Position numbers and translations under genes: made by a program
NCBI GenBank assembly: GCA_004000515.1
Contig: CP034537.1
Location: forward strand, 2,418,001 to 2,482,000
Length of the DNA stretch: 64,000 bases
From: Pseudomonas poae
Lineage (GTDB): Bacteria > Pseudomonadota > Gammaproteobacteria > Pseudomonadales > Pseudomonadaceae
Direction: 5' to 3'
Part shown: one piece after another, positions 8,004-17,062 of the stretch
Position numbering within the stretch: position 1 is the stretch's first letter
Layout: each line of letters opens with the position of its first letter
Notes under the pieces: generated by a model
Told to the model about the DNA's origin: nothing
Databases searched by the model: none
Seen by the model: the letters and a program-made list of their open reading frames with translations, nothing else

Positions 8004-9035
8004 TTACACCAGGCTCGCCTTGCCTTCCTCATGTTCATACGCTGCAGCCGCCCTCCGCAATGTGTCTCCCATTTGCTGGCGCAACTCCGGCGGTTCCCGC
8101 ACGACCAACGAATCACCCAAAGACAAAATCCACCAGTGTAGCTGCCAGGTATTGTTGACGGTCGCCTGCACCTGAAAACCATCCGACAGCGCCTCCAGCA
8201 CCATGTCCGTGCTCAAGGGCGTTTCACGAATCATCCTTGCCTGGTGTTCGCTCACCCAGGCCTTGAGCCGGATCTTCTCCGGTTTGCCAAACTGCAAGGC
8301 GTCGGTGGCCAGGTAGGTTTGCAGTTCGAACGTCTCCAGCCCTTGGCACGGAGTTTCGAGTACCGTTACCGCGCGAAAGCGATGCACCGCGAACTGACGG
8401 ACATCGGTATAGGGCACAGCGGTGGCGATGAGATAGGTGATCAGCCCACGTTGGACAATCGCCAGGGGGTTGAGAGTCAGTTCACTGAGTTTGTCGGTGT
8501 GTGCCGAATAGTACTGACAATGGACTTGCTGTTCGCTGATCAGGGCGTGTTGCAGTGCTTCCAGCGTTTCTGCCTGGATTTCCGGCGCTCGAAGATTGAA
8601 ATCCGGTCGAACGCTCGCCACTTTGTCGGGCCAGCGGGCAGCGGGGTTGCCGTCTTCGAGGCCTTTGAGTTTTTGCCGGGCATGTTCGAAACGCGGTTCC
8701 AGCACGCTCAACATGCTGCCCGGAAGGAGCGGGCGCACGGCATCTTCGACCAGCGCCAGACTTACGGCTTCAGTCAAGGTGATGCCCTGCAACTCGACGC
8801 TCACGCCCGGCTTCCAGTACCAACCGAAGGGCGTTCCTCCATCGTTGCACTGCAACGGAAACACCAGGGACAGGTCACGCAGGTCGCGCTCGATGCTGCG
8901 GCGGCTGATGGAGTAGCCTGCGGTCGTCAGGCGGGTCAGCAACTCACTCACTGTGATACCAGGGGCGCGTTTGGGAAGCTGTTGCAACAACTCCCATTGA
9001 CGACTCAACGCGGTATGGGTCTTGGCTGATGGCAA
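8004..9035 (-). CDS. WYL-domain transcriptional regulator
   Basis: 343 residues. The N-terminal winged HTH (ISRRSIERDLRDLSLVFPL) and the following WYL domain (LNPLAIVQRGLITYLIATAV, then RQFAVHRFRAVTVL) are the standard YafY/PafBC-like layout. The C-terminal WCX-type region ends near residue 320. It is convergent with the miniprotein/zinc-ribbon unit and downstream of the tandem-AAA gene, from which a hairpin separates it. It is one of two candidates for the protein binding the repeated CGACA-N5-TGTCG operators. Confidence 0.88.
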   Translation of the reverse strand: MPSAKTHTALSRQWELLQQLPKRAPGITVSELLTRLTTAGYSISRRSIERDLRDLSLVFPLQCNDGGTPFGWYWKPGVSVELQGITLTEAVSLALVEDAVRPLLPGSMLSVLEPRFEHARQKLKGLEDGNPAARWPDKVASVRPDFNLRAPEIQAETLEALQHALISEQQVHCQYYSAHTDKLSELTLNPLAIVQRGLITYLIATAVPYTDVRQFAVHRFRAVTVLETPCQGLETFELQTYLATDALQFGKPEKIRLKAWVSEHQARMIRETPLSTDMVLEALSDGFQVQATVNNTWQLHWWILSLGDSLVVREPPELRQQMGDTLRRAAAAYEHEEGKASLV

Positions 9036-9083
9036 GAGAAATCATCCTTGTAATATTGAAGCTGGCCTGTGGCTAGCGAATTT

Positions 9084-9116
9084 GCCGGGTTGTCTGCCTA
9101 TCGGCGACAACCCGGC
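9084..9116 (-). terminator. Hairpin between the tandem-AAA gene and the WYL gene
   Basis: Perfect 11-base stem GCCGGGTTGTC / GACAACCCGGC with an 11-base loop, 15 bases after the stop of the leftward AAA gene. The T-tail is weak, so termination may be partial. Confidence 0.55.
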
Positions 9117-9130
9117 AACCTTTAGTCTGG

Positions 9131-11219
9131 TTAATGTATGAAACCGATTGGGCGCTGTTGTCCGGCGGATTTGAGTCGGCACTCGGCCAGCAACGCCCCC
9201 GCCAGCTCGTCGGCACTGGCGAATGGCTTGAAACGCCCTCGGCGCGCCACTGCCGCAAAGTCACCCGGGGTCAGATGCGCCTCACCTCGCAAGCGATTGG
9301 CTGCGCTGTGCTGCGGGTCTTTCAAGGCCAGCGCTTTTAAGTGTGCGGCAAACAACGCCTGGGCCTGGGCGGTGACCAGGTAACCGAAATGTACCTTCAG
9401 ATCGAAGCGCCGCAAGGAAGCCTCGTCCAGGTCTCGGATCAGGTTGGTCGAGGCAATGAACAGCCCTTGATAGCTCTCCATTTGCGTGAGCATTTCATTG
9501 ACCGCGGTCACCTCCCAGCTCTGCCGCGCCTTGCGTCGATCCTGCAAAAAACTGTCAACCTCATCGAGCAGCAGCACTGCGTCTTCCTGTTGCGCGCGCT
9601 CGAAGGCGCCCGCCAGATTCTGCTCCGTCATTCCGACATAGGGTGAAACCAGGTCGGAGACGCGCTTGACCATCAACGGCTTGCCCAACTCTTGCGCCAG
9701 CCATTGGCCAAAGGCAGTTTTACCGGTGCCTGGCGGGCCGTAGAAGCACAGGCGTGCCTGGGGATGGACGCGCAGTCCGTCAACCAGACCGTCAAGAGCG
9801 TGGTCGGCGTTGATCCATTGCGGTGAGTAGAAGGTGGGCAAGCTGCTACCACCGTCTTGTTGCAGCTTCTCGAGGCCCTGTGCTTTCAGCGTGCCGTCGA
9901 CGATGCAACGGATCGTCGTGTCCAGCGTCTTGCTGGCACGGTTTCCTACGCTGCGGCCTACTCGTACGGCTCGCTCCAGCACCGCCGGTGTCACCTGTTC
10001 ATGGGCACTGAGATGCTCTATCAACTGATCACTCAACTTGCCCCCGCCACACTCACGGAGCATCTGCTTGCGCTGCGCCAAGGGCGGGTTGGGGATCTCG
10101 ATCACCAGATCGAAGCGACGTATATGTGCAGCGTCGATAGCCTCAATGCTATTGCTCAACCAGAAACACGGCAGCGCATTCTCCTCCAGCATGCGATTGA
10201 TCCAACCCTTCTGCGAGCGACTATGAGCGTCGGTGCTGGCGGTTTGAAAGATGTCTTCGATCTCATCCAGTACGAGCAGGGCCCGTTGCGAGCGCAGCAC
10301 GCTATTGGCCGCGCGCAGGGAGCACAGACGCTGTTTTGCATGCACGGGGTCGCCATCGCTGTCCGTGCAGGCCACTTCATAAAGCGCGCTGCTCAGGCTC
10401 TTTGCGAGCAGTCGACTGAGCTGAGTCTTGCCGGTGCCTGGCGGACCATAAAGCAGAATGTTCACGCCTTGACGGCCCTGTGCCAAGGCTTTGGCCAAGT
10501 AGCGTTCGGCGATGTTCAGTGGCTGTTTGATGTGTCGGTAGTGCTCCAGGCTCAGGCTGCCTGGCGGACTCAGGCGGAAGGCATAAGCAAACAAATCCAG
10601 TGATGTGCCTTTGCTGAATCGCAGCAGGCCGGGAAGCTCCTGATTACTCACCGATAACATCGAACTCAGTGCTGTTGAGGCGCGGGAATTGCTCCCCACC
10701 TCCAGCAAGCCCGCCCGGATCAGGGGGCTATTACTCGCCAGGCAGGCCTCGACCTCGGGGAGTTGCAGGCCCAACAATACCGCGAGGACTTTCATGGCAC
10801 GGTTGAATCCCACCATGCCCAACTGATCGGTAGCATCACAGAGCACCGGGTCGATATGCATCAGTACGCAGAAACCCAGTACCCGCAACTCTTCCTCTTC
10901 CAGTCCCAACAATGTCCCCAATGCCTCCAGATTGCTCCCCAGGCGATCCGGGTAAGGTGTATCCAGATTGCTTGCCTCGAAAGCGCGAGCGGCTCGACGC
11001 AGGGCCGACAAGGCTTGCGGTTGGCTGTACTCGTCTCGGTCTACCCATTTGGTCAGGCCAACCTCACGGGCCAGATCATCATCGTTGAACCCGTGTCGAC
11101 TGATTAAATTCCGATGCCCCCCAGGTCCAGCAGCAGTTGGAAACTCCACTTCAGCGAGAGTGCACAAGTGTCGGCAGCGCGACGGCTGTCGTGGGCGAAG
11201 GGGTGAGTCGGGTACCCAT
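9131..11219 (-). CDS. Tandem-AAA ATPase (two AAA domains), two apparent 1-base losses near the N-terminus
   Basis: About 696 residues when read from ATG 11219. The first AAA domain has Walker A GPPGTGKT (~256) and Walker B LVLDEIED (~314). The second has GPPGTGKT (~491) and LLLDEVDS (~548), with the pore-loop-like VSPYVGMTEQNL between. The downstream frame alone lacks a convincing start (only TTG/GTG). Restoring one G in the run at 11200-11203 and one C in the run at 11117-11122 (plus strand) links it to ATG 11219, which has AGGAG 7 bases upstream, and yields a sensible N-terminus (LKWSFQLLLDLGGHRNLISR). It resembles Cdc48/FtsH-like unfoldase ATPases in overall design, but no specific family is claimed. 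Operator copy 3 lies 92 bases upstream. Confidence 0.8.
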
Positions 11220-11310
11220 GCTGAATCTCCTGATGCTGTGGAGGAGGCAGGATGGGATGAGGGCTGGTCAGAATGTGTCGTGGTAACAGTGGTCGGTGAG
11301 TGTTCAGGCT

Positions 11311-11325
11311 CGACACAATCTGTCG
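11311..11325. promoter_or_regulatory. Operator-like palindrome, copy 3 (CGACA-N5-TGTCG)
   Basis: Perfect 5-base arms around CAATC in the divergent region between the leftward tandem-AAA gene and the rightward miniprotein 2 (ATG 51 bases away). An extra TGTCG half-site lies at 11276-11280, nearer the AAA gene. One regulator could therefore control both directions. Confidence 0.75.
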
Positions 11326-11376
11326 TGCCTGACTCTTAGTCTGGAATCCACAAAATGGACCAGAGAGGGATGAGCA

Positions 11377-11508
11377 ATGCTGAAGAACGTGCTGGCAACA
11401 GTGGGTCTGGTCGTGGTGCTCAAAAAGAGCTTTGATCTGTACCAGAAGTACAAGCAAATGGAACGAGAGAACGATATTTGGCGTAAGGCAGCCACTGGCG
11501 GGGATTGA
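11377..11508 (+). CDS. Membrane miniprotein 2 (43 aa), paralogue of miniprotein 1
   Basis: 43 residues; AGAGGGA ends 7 bases before the ATG. A hydrophobic helix is followed by a basic amphipathic tail: TVGLVVVLKKSFDLYQKY. It aligns along its length with the 39-residue protein at 7584 and has the same operator spacing. It faces the HEPN gene convergently (12 bases apart). The duplication with conserved chemistry but divergent sequence indicates selection on the protein. Role unknown; it could be a toxin-like, regulatory or anchoring peptide for the dynamin/AAA machinery (inference). Confidence 0.75.
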   Translation: MLKNVLATVGLVVVLKKSFDLYQKYKQMERENDIWRKAATGGD

Positions 11509-11520
11509 TTCACTTTCCAC

Positions 11521-12171
11521 TCAAGCCTGCACGACCGGATAGCATGCGTCCCCCCAGAGCGTGTCGGGATTTTCCAGCATCAGATGGATGATTAACGGCA
11601 CCAACTTGCCAAGCAGCTTCCCGCAATCGCGCAATTGTGGTCGGTTGATACTGCTATCCCAGGTCGCACCGCCGTGCATGATCTGATTGCGCAAGGTGTA
11701 GATGCGATTGAACAGCACCGCGAGTACATCGGCAGTATCGCGTTGTGCCAGAGCGGACTGTGCTCTGCGTCGGCCGTCGGCGAAACGTTCGCTCCATTGT
11801 TGCTCGGTGATCTTGCCATTCTGGTGATCCCAGAAGCTCTGAAAAACGTATGGGTTATCCAGCAGCACACGGATGCTTCCGGAAAACTCGGACCATACCA
11901 GCGTCTCTATCTGCCGCTCGCGATCTAGATCGCAAAGCTTGCGCAGAAAGGCACGGAAGGTTTCCTGTTCGGATAACCGATAGTTCTCGTCGATGTCAGT
12001 TGCGTAGGCGGCGTTGAAGGCAATCCACAGGAAAACGAAACGACCGTCGGGATCATCAGCTTGTTCGGCGCGTTGCAACCAGCTCAAGGACCGATGCACA
12101 CGCAATGTCAGGTTGACGTGATGGTTGTCGCGTTCAAGTCGGTGGCGCGCCTTGAGGGTTTGGTAATCCAT
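11521..12171 (-). CDS. HEPN-domain protein (Apea-HEPN-like)
   Basis: 216 residues, all-helical. The RNQIMHGG motif near residue 165 matches the Rx4-6H signature of HEPN ribonucleases, and FLWIAFNAAY near residue 50 is typical of Apea-like HEPN proteins. In defence systems such proteins often cleave RNA in infected cells. It belongs to the leftward run with the YkvA protein and the three dynamin-like GTPases, and may be the effector of that group (inference). Confidence 0.72.
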   Translation of the reverse strand: MDYQTLKARHRLERDNHHVNLTLRVHRSLSWLQRAEQADDPDGRFVFLWIAFNAAYATDIDENYRLSEQETFRAFLRKLCDLDRERQIETLVWSEFSGSIRVLLDNPYVFQSFWDHQNGKITEQQWSERFADGRRRAQSALAQRDTADVLAVLFNRIYTLRNQIMHGGATWDSSINRPQLRDCGKLLGKLVPLIIHLMLENPDTLWGDACYPVVQA

Positions 12172-12298
12172 GAGATTGACTCTTCAGGAGAGATGGAATG
12201 GGGTGTGTCATGGTTTGTGGCCATGCCATGCCATGACGCTGACGGTTGCGCTGAAGCCTTACCCCAAGCGGGACCTGTAGTAAGGCTTCCCGGTCAGA

Positions 12299-12637
12299 TC
12301 AGGAAAACCACTGCTTCAGTGTTTCCTTCGCCTTGGTCACGTGTTCTGCCTTGATATGAGTAGCGGTCGCTGCCAACGCTGCGCACAACACGCCGATGTC
12401 GTCGGTGTAGCCCACGATTGGCGTGATGTCGGGGATGACGTCGATCGGAGAGATGAAATAGCCGAGCGCACCATAAATGGTGGTTTTTGCCCAGGTGGGC
12501 GTGTCTGAGTCGGTTGCGGCGTAGTACATCTTCAGTGCGGGTTCTAGTGCCGCCTCGCCAGCGTATTTCGCATAGTTTTTAACTTTGTCCCAGAACGAGT
12601 CGTCTGAGTAATCCTTTTCAAATGCGTTGTCTGACAT
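12299..12637 (-). CDS. YkvA / DUF1232 family protein
   Basis: 112 residues containing the DUF1232 signature YFISPIDVIPDITPIVGYTD (residues ~60-80), a short membrane-associated hairpin of unknown biochemical function. The ~60 N-terminal residues are charged and helical. It lies between the HEPN gene and the dynamin operon on the same strand. The membrane link fits the dynamin-like neighbours. Confidence 0.85.
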   Translation of the reverse strand: MSDNAFEKDYSDDSFWDKVKNYAKYAGEAALEPALKMYYAATDSDTPTWAKTTIYGALGYFISPIDVIPDITPIVGYTDDIGVLCAALAATATHIKAEHVTKAKETLKQWFS

Positions 12638-12719
12638 GGGTTTCTCTCTACGGTCATTGGTTTTGACGAGGGTTGTGTGATCAAGATGGACGGTGAAGTG
12701 GTTTTCGCCAAACCCGCCT

Positions 12720-14828
12720 CTATACCTCTGTTTCGGGCACTTCCGCAGTCAGCCGGACGGCATCGCTGAAGTCCTCGAACAGACGTCGTGACTCCTTGAG
12801 CCAGCGCTCCAATGGTGCTGTATCCAGTTTGCTGTCGAGTTTGTCGATGGGGCCGAGCATTCGCTCATAAACATCCTTGCCACCGATTTCCAGGCTGTCG
12901 AGTCGTAGTCCGTTGATGGCGGTTTTTTGTGTACGCATCGCGCTGATATCTGCCTGAATGGCATCGTCATACATCGAGAAAACTTCGCGCAGTCGCCCAT
13001 CGAGGTGTTGCCGCGCATCACCTTGTAGGTTGATCCGGGAGAAATACTCCAGAAGTGGCACGTCTCGATAAGCCACTTCGTTGCGCAGGGTGGAGCTGTA
13101 CGCACTGATCCCGACAACCGCAATTCCCTCGGATTGCAGGATGTCCTGAACCTCATCCATGACGTACTCGATGTCGTCTTCGGACTTGAGGTCGGCCTTG
13201 GTCAGAACGACATAGACCGACCGCTGCTCGACGCCAATCTGTTGGATAAAGTCCAGGTCTGAGTCAGGCACCGTGCCGTTGGAGTCGAGGCCGATCAGCC
13301 AGATGATCGCGTCGGACTGCTGCGCAAACTGGATGGCAGTGCGTTTGTCACCCTGACTGTGTTCGGCCGCCGTCGCCGGTGGGTTGTAGCCGGGTGTGTC
13401 GATGAAGCAAATGTTGCTGAAGTAGTCAGGGTTCATCTGAACACCCACGCACATGAACGGCATCAGGCTCTTCAAGTCGAAACTGAACGAGTTGATGAAG
13501 GCATGGGAGATGCTTTTGTAGAAGTCCACATCCAGTTTGATATGGCCACCGTTCGCGGAGTACCCGCGAATCATCCGTTCATCAGTCGCCAGCACGTAGC
13601 TGGGGATAGCGGTGACTGGCTGCATACCGACCGCCAGGCGCACCTCGGGGTCACGGATGAAACTGTTGATGAACTCGGACTTGCCGCTGCTGAAGCCACC
13701 GACAATGCCGACGATGGTGCGCTCATGAACGTCTGGAAAGCCTACGAGCAAGGCCAGTTCCTGCTGGATCGACTGCAACATTGTGAGGGCCTTGGCTTCG
13801 GCGGCCAGGGACGATTCATTGTCTGCGAACACCATGTAATCGTTCGCCAGCAATTCTCTGAAACGGGCCAGGCCAGCGCTTTCCCGAGGGCGAGCGGCGA
13901 GCAGCCGGGAGATGAGCTGGAAGCGCGTCCAGGTGTCCCCGTGGTGTTGATTCAACGCTTGAAATTCGTCCGCCAACTGAGCGTGCTGTTGTAGCTCATC
14001 TTCATGGATCTGTTGCAGTGTTTCGTGCGCCTTGATGCTGGCTTGCAGTTCCAGGCGAGTCTGTTCCAGTGTCTGCTCAAGAGCCTGACGTTGCGACTCG
14101 ACGGTATTGCGTTCCTGTTCCAGTCGGGCATGTTGCATCGACAGACTGTCGAAGCGTTCGCGCGCCTGCTCCTGGTCGCGCTGATGCTGGTCGAGGGCCT
14201 CTTCCAGCGACTGCTGCACACCTTCGAGTGTCTGCCGGGTGCTGGTCAACTCGGCAGCGGTGTTGGCCTGGCGCTCGGTCAGTTGTCCATGTTCCGCTGT
14301 CAGGGTTTCAAGGCGCGCCAGCGTGTTCTGGTGCTCTTGGGTCAGCGTCTCATGACGTTCATCCGCCGCCTTGAGCGCTTCGGCACCGGCGTGCAATTCA
14401 AGTCGCGCTTGCTCGAGGTTTTGTTCGAGGACCTGGCGAGCGTCCTCAATGCTGTTACGTTCCTGCACCAGTTGCGCATGCCGCGTCGACAAGGTGTCGA
14501 AGCGCAGCCGCGCCGTCTGCTGAGCGTGCGTATGCTCAGTATTGGCCTGCTCCAGCGACTGCTGCACAGCGTGCAAGGCTTGCCGGGTGTCGGTCAGCTC
14601 GGCGGCGGTGCTGGCCTGGCGTTCGGTCAGTTGCCCATGGTCGGCAGTCAGCGTCTCAAGACGCGCCACTGCGCCCTGATATTCGCGGGTCAAGGCATCG
14701 TGCTGATCATCCGCAACCTTGAGAGTTTCGACCACACCGTCACGCAGCAGCTTGCGACGCCGGATGAACAACTGGCCGAGTTTATCCAGTTGGGTCATCA
14801 GCGCTGGAGGAAACAATTCAGTCTTCAT
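12720..14828 (-). CDS. Dynamin-like GTPase 3 with long N-terminal coiled coil
   Basis: 702 residues. Residues ~35-300 form a Gln/Glu-rich coiled coil built from a 115-residue tandem duplication. The dynamin-family GTPase domain follows: P-loop GGFSSGKS (~375), DTPGYNP (~475) and TKADL (~541). The C-terminal ~130 residues are helical. The start overlaps the upstream GTPase stop by 4 bases (14825-14828), the second such junction in a three-GTPase operon. Bacterial dynamin-like proteins remodel membranes, and some (LeoABC/Eleos type) act in phage defence. The coiled coil is the distinctive part of this one. Confidence 0.87.
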   Translation of the reverse strand: MKTELFPPALMTQLDKLGQLFIRRRKLLRDGVVETLKVADDQHDALTREYQGAVARLETLTADHGQLTERQASTAAELTDTRQALHAVQQSLEQANTEHTHAQQTARLRFDTLSTRHAQLVQERNSIEDARQVLEQNLEQARLELHAGAEALKAADERHETLTQEHQNTLARLETLTAEHGQLTERQANTAAELTSTRQTLEGVQQSLEEALDQHQRDQEQARERFDSLSMQHARLEQERNTVESQRQALEQTLEQTRLELQASIKAHETLQQIHEDELQQHAQLADEFQALNQHHGDTWTRFQLISRLLAARPRESAGLARFRELLANDYMVFADNESSLAAEAKALTMLQSIQQELALLVGFPDVHERTIVGIVGGFSSGKSEFINSFIRDPEVRLAVGMQPVTAIPSYVLATDERMIRGYSANGGHIKLDVDFYKSISHAFINSFSFDLKSLMPFMCVGVQMNPDYFSNICFIDTPGYNPPATAAEHSQGDKRTAIQFAQQSDAIIWLIGLDSNGTVPDSDLDFIQQIGVEQRSVYVVLTKADLKSEDDIEYVMDEVQDILQSEGIAVVGISAYSSTLRNEVAYRDVPLLEYFSRINLQGDARQHLDGRLREVFSMYDDAIQADISAMRTQKTAINGLRLDSLEIGGKDVYERMLGPIDKLDSKLDTAPLERWLKESRRLFEDFSDAVRLTAEVPETEV
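14025..14714 (-). repeat. Tandem duplication of a 115-codon coiled-coil unit
   Basis: Two back-to-back copies (14370-14714 and 14025-14369) encode residues ~39-153 and ~154-268 of dynamin-like GTPase 3. Shared blocks include HGQLTERQA-TAAEL and QERN at matching positions. The copies are the same length but have diverged at many positions, so this is an old duplication. Confidence 0.8.
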
Positions 14829-17062
14829 GCCGCCTCCAGTTCCTTGGCCATGCGTTGCAGGCGGTCCAGGGTCAGAAGAGTATTTTCGACCTGTTCTTCC
14901 AGCTGTTCCATCCGCGCCTGCATATCCTGGAAAAATGCACTGCCGTAGGAGGGTGGAAGCTTTTCAGTCACGTCCTCCGCCAAATGACGGATTTGCTTTT
15001 TGGCCTGTCCCTTGAGGCCATCCAGAAGATGCCGGGCATTGTGCAGGAACTCTCGTGCCTCATCGTCCAGCAGGTAACTGCCAGTGCCTTTGAGTTTGCT
15101 CAGTTCCTGGCTGCTGAGTTCAAAAACGGGGAGCTTGAGGCGGGCAGCCAGACCTTGGTTGGTTCGGATGATCAACGCGGTGTCCAGGTCATCGCCAAGG
15201 TGACGCCTGGCGACCGCGGTCGATTCCTTGACTAGGTTGTCGCGAAACTTTTTAGTCAGGGCATCGCTTGTGCTTTTCAGGGTGCCTGTCAGACCTTCGG
15301 CAAACTCCTCCAGCTCGTTGCATACCTGGCGCCAGAACAACTTGAATACGGTGTAGTGGTGGGTTTCCTTGCCGCCACCCCAACCCCAGTTGGCAAATTT
15401 TGCCACGATGCTGTCGCGCACCACCTCTCTGGATTTCGACTCTTCACTAGCGGATGCACCGACCTCCTTAAGCGTGGAGCGATAAGCAGATTCAAGTTCC
15501 TTTGTGAGATCCTTTTTCAGATCCTCGCAAAACTCTTTTGCGCAATTGGTCAATACGTTATCGAGCTCGTAGGTGCCCACTACCATCAGGCTGTCCAGCT
15601 TGCGCCGCTGAGCCTTCAGGTCCTCAATGTCGGCATTGCGGACTTCCTGATACTTGGCCTGGGTAAAGTTCAGCAAGTCGGCCCGGAACGCTTCCAGTGC
15701 CGAGGACTTGGCGCGAATGAGCTCATCGCGCCGATCTTCGATAATGCGGTCCTTCTGCGCGCGCACACTGTCCAGCACCCCCCGCAGCGCTTCGGTGTTG
15801 GCCAGCAGGTCGAGATTGCCTCGGCAGCGTTCGGCATGCTCTGGCGTAAAGAAGTCAGGGTAGTTTGCTCGAAGGTTTTCCCACGCTTTCTGCTCGCCAC
15901 TGTCCCAATCGTTCTGTTGGTCAAAACGTACCGAAAGACTGTGGCACATGCCCGAGGTATGGAGGACCTTGCCGGCGCCTCGGTCAATCAGGTTGTCGAA
16001 AGTCGCACCGATCTCCGGATGCTGGACCTTCAAGCGTTGCAGGGTGTCGACCATGTGCGTGCTGAGCGTCTGGGTGATCTTGTCCAGCGATCCCTGAAGC
16101 GTGGGTTGGCGTGTGTCGCTGCCGTACAGTTGGTTGTCGACCTGACTGGCGATCAACACCAGTTCCTGGACACCCTCCTTCTGGGTGATCCGGCTCATCA
16201 TCTCGATGTCCTGCTCACTGAGAAACTGGCCTGCAGGGCTGACGATAAAGACCACATCGCAATTTTTGAGCAAGGCTGTCGTGCGCTCTTCGCGAGACTG
16301 CACAGGGTCATTAAGCCCCGGGGTGTCAATGATGCGCACGTTACGCAACGAGTCCAGCGGCAGGAAGATATCGACGCTTTTGGTCAACGGCATGTAGTTG
16401 CCGCCGACGCCGACATAATCCAGCAACTTGTCGGCCAATGACTGAGCATCCGTTGCTTGCAGGCGGCCCAGACTGTCGAGGGATTTAAAATCCACATTGG
16501 AGTTGCGAATGCTCTGCCACTGGTCATGGGCAGCCGCCAGCGAATGTTCCCCTTGCAGGGCTCGCCGGGCAGTTTTTTCGACGTCGGCATGGAACTGCTC
16601 GTCTTCTACGTGTCGGCCACTGCGCTGACGACGCTGGCTTAGCGTTTCGTAGGCGCGAGACTTTTCTTCGCGAAATCGTTGCTCGTAACGCAGGGCGTTT
16701 TGCTCGATATTTTCCCGATCCGCCGCGCTGTAGAACTGAACCTCGGCCCCGAAAGTGTCGCCATGGGTCAGGGTCGTCAACGCCGCGGTCATCGGGGTGG
16801 CAGCCCTGGGCAGAATCGCATGGCCATCGAAGATCAGAGCGTTGAGCAACGAGGACTTGCCGGCTTTGACTCGACCCACGACGCCGATCTGCAGCAGGCG
16901 ATTCTCTTCGACCAACTGGCTAAAGGCTTTGTCCAGGTTTTCGGTGCTGTCTATGGCGTGCTTGCGCAGCCATTGTGCGATGTCTTTTTCCAGCTCTGGG
17001 TTGTACTTTTCCATCCATTGATGGAGGCGTTGGTTTAGATCCAGGACGTGTTGTGTGTTCAT
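14825..17062 (-). CDS. Dynamin-like GTPase 2
   Basis: 745 residues. P-loop GRVKAGKS (63-70), switch DTPGLNDP (~244), then a G4-like region ASQVDN. The long helical second half fits a dynamin stalk/membrane-associated region, and the end (LEEQVENTLLTLDRLQRMAK) is coiled coil. The gene overlaps its neighbours by ATGA at both ends (17059-17062, 14825-14828). This arrangement implies equal, coupled production of three GTPases, likely a hetero-oligomer (inference). Confidence 0.88.
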   Translation of the reverse strand: MNTQHVLDLNQRLHQWMEKYNPELEKDIAQWLRKHAIDSTENLDKAFSQLVEENRLLQIGVVGRVKAGKSSLLNALIFDGHAILPRAATPMTAALTTLTHGDTFGAEVQFYSAADRENIEQNALRYEQRFREEKSRAYETLSQRRQRSGRHVEDEQFHADVEKTARRALQGEHSLAAAHDQWQSIRNSNVDFKSLDSLGRLQATDAQSLADKLLDYVGVGGNYMPLTKSVDIFLPLDSLRNVRIIDTPGLNDPVQSREERTTALLKNCDVVFIVSPAGQFLSEQDIEMMSRITQKEGVQELVLIASQVDNQLYGSDTRQPTLQGSLDKITQTLSTHMVDTLQRLKVQHPEIGATFDNLIDRGAGKVLHTSGMCHSLSVRFDQQNDWDSGEQKAWENLRANYPDFFTPEHAERCRGNLDLLANTEALRGVLDSVRAQKDRIIEDRRDELIRAKSSALEAFRADLLNFTQAKYQEVRNADIEDLKAQRRKLDSLMVVGTYELDNVLTNCAKEFCEDLKKDLTKELESAYRSTLKEVGASASEESKSREVVRDSIVAKFANWGWGGGKETHHYTVFKLFWRQVCNELEEFAEGLTGTLKSTSDALTKKFRDNLVKESTAVARRHLGDDLDTALIIRTNQGLAARLKLPVFELSSQELSKLKGTGSYLLDDEAREFLHNARHLLDGLKGQAKKQIRHLAEDVTEKLPPSYGSAFFQDMQARMEQLEEQVENTLLTLDRLQRMAKELEAA

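Noticed and set aside
8244..9029. Rightward 261-codon frame
   Set aside because: Antisense to the WYL regulator at 8004-9035.
15356..16441. Rightward 361-codon open frame, and similar ones at 9857-10603, 13359-13994, 14004-14948
   Set aside because: Antisense shadows of the dynamin-like and tandem-AAA genes; no motif or ribosome-binding site.
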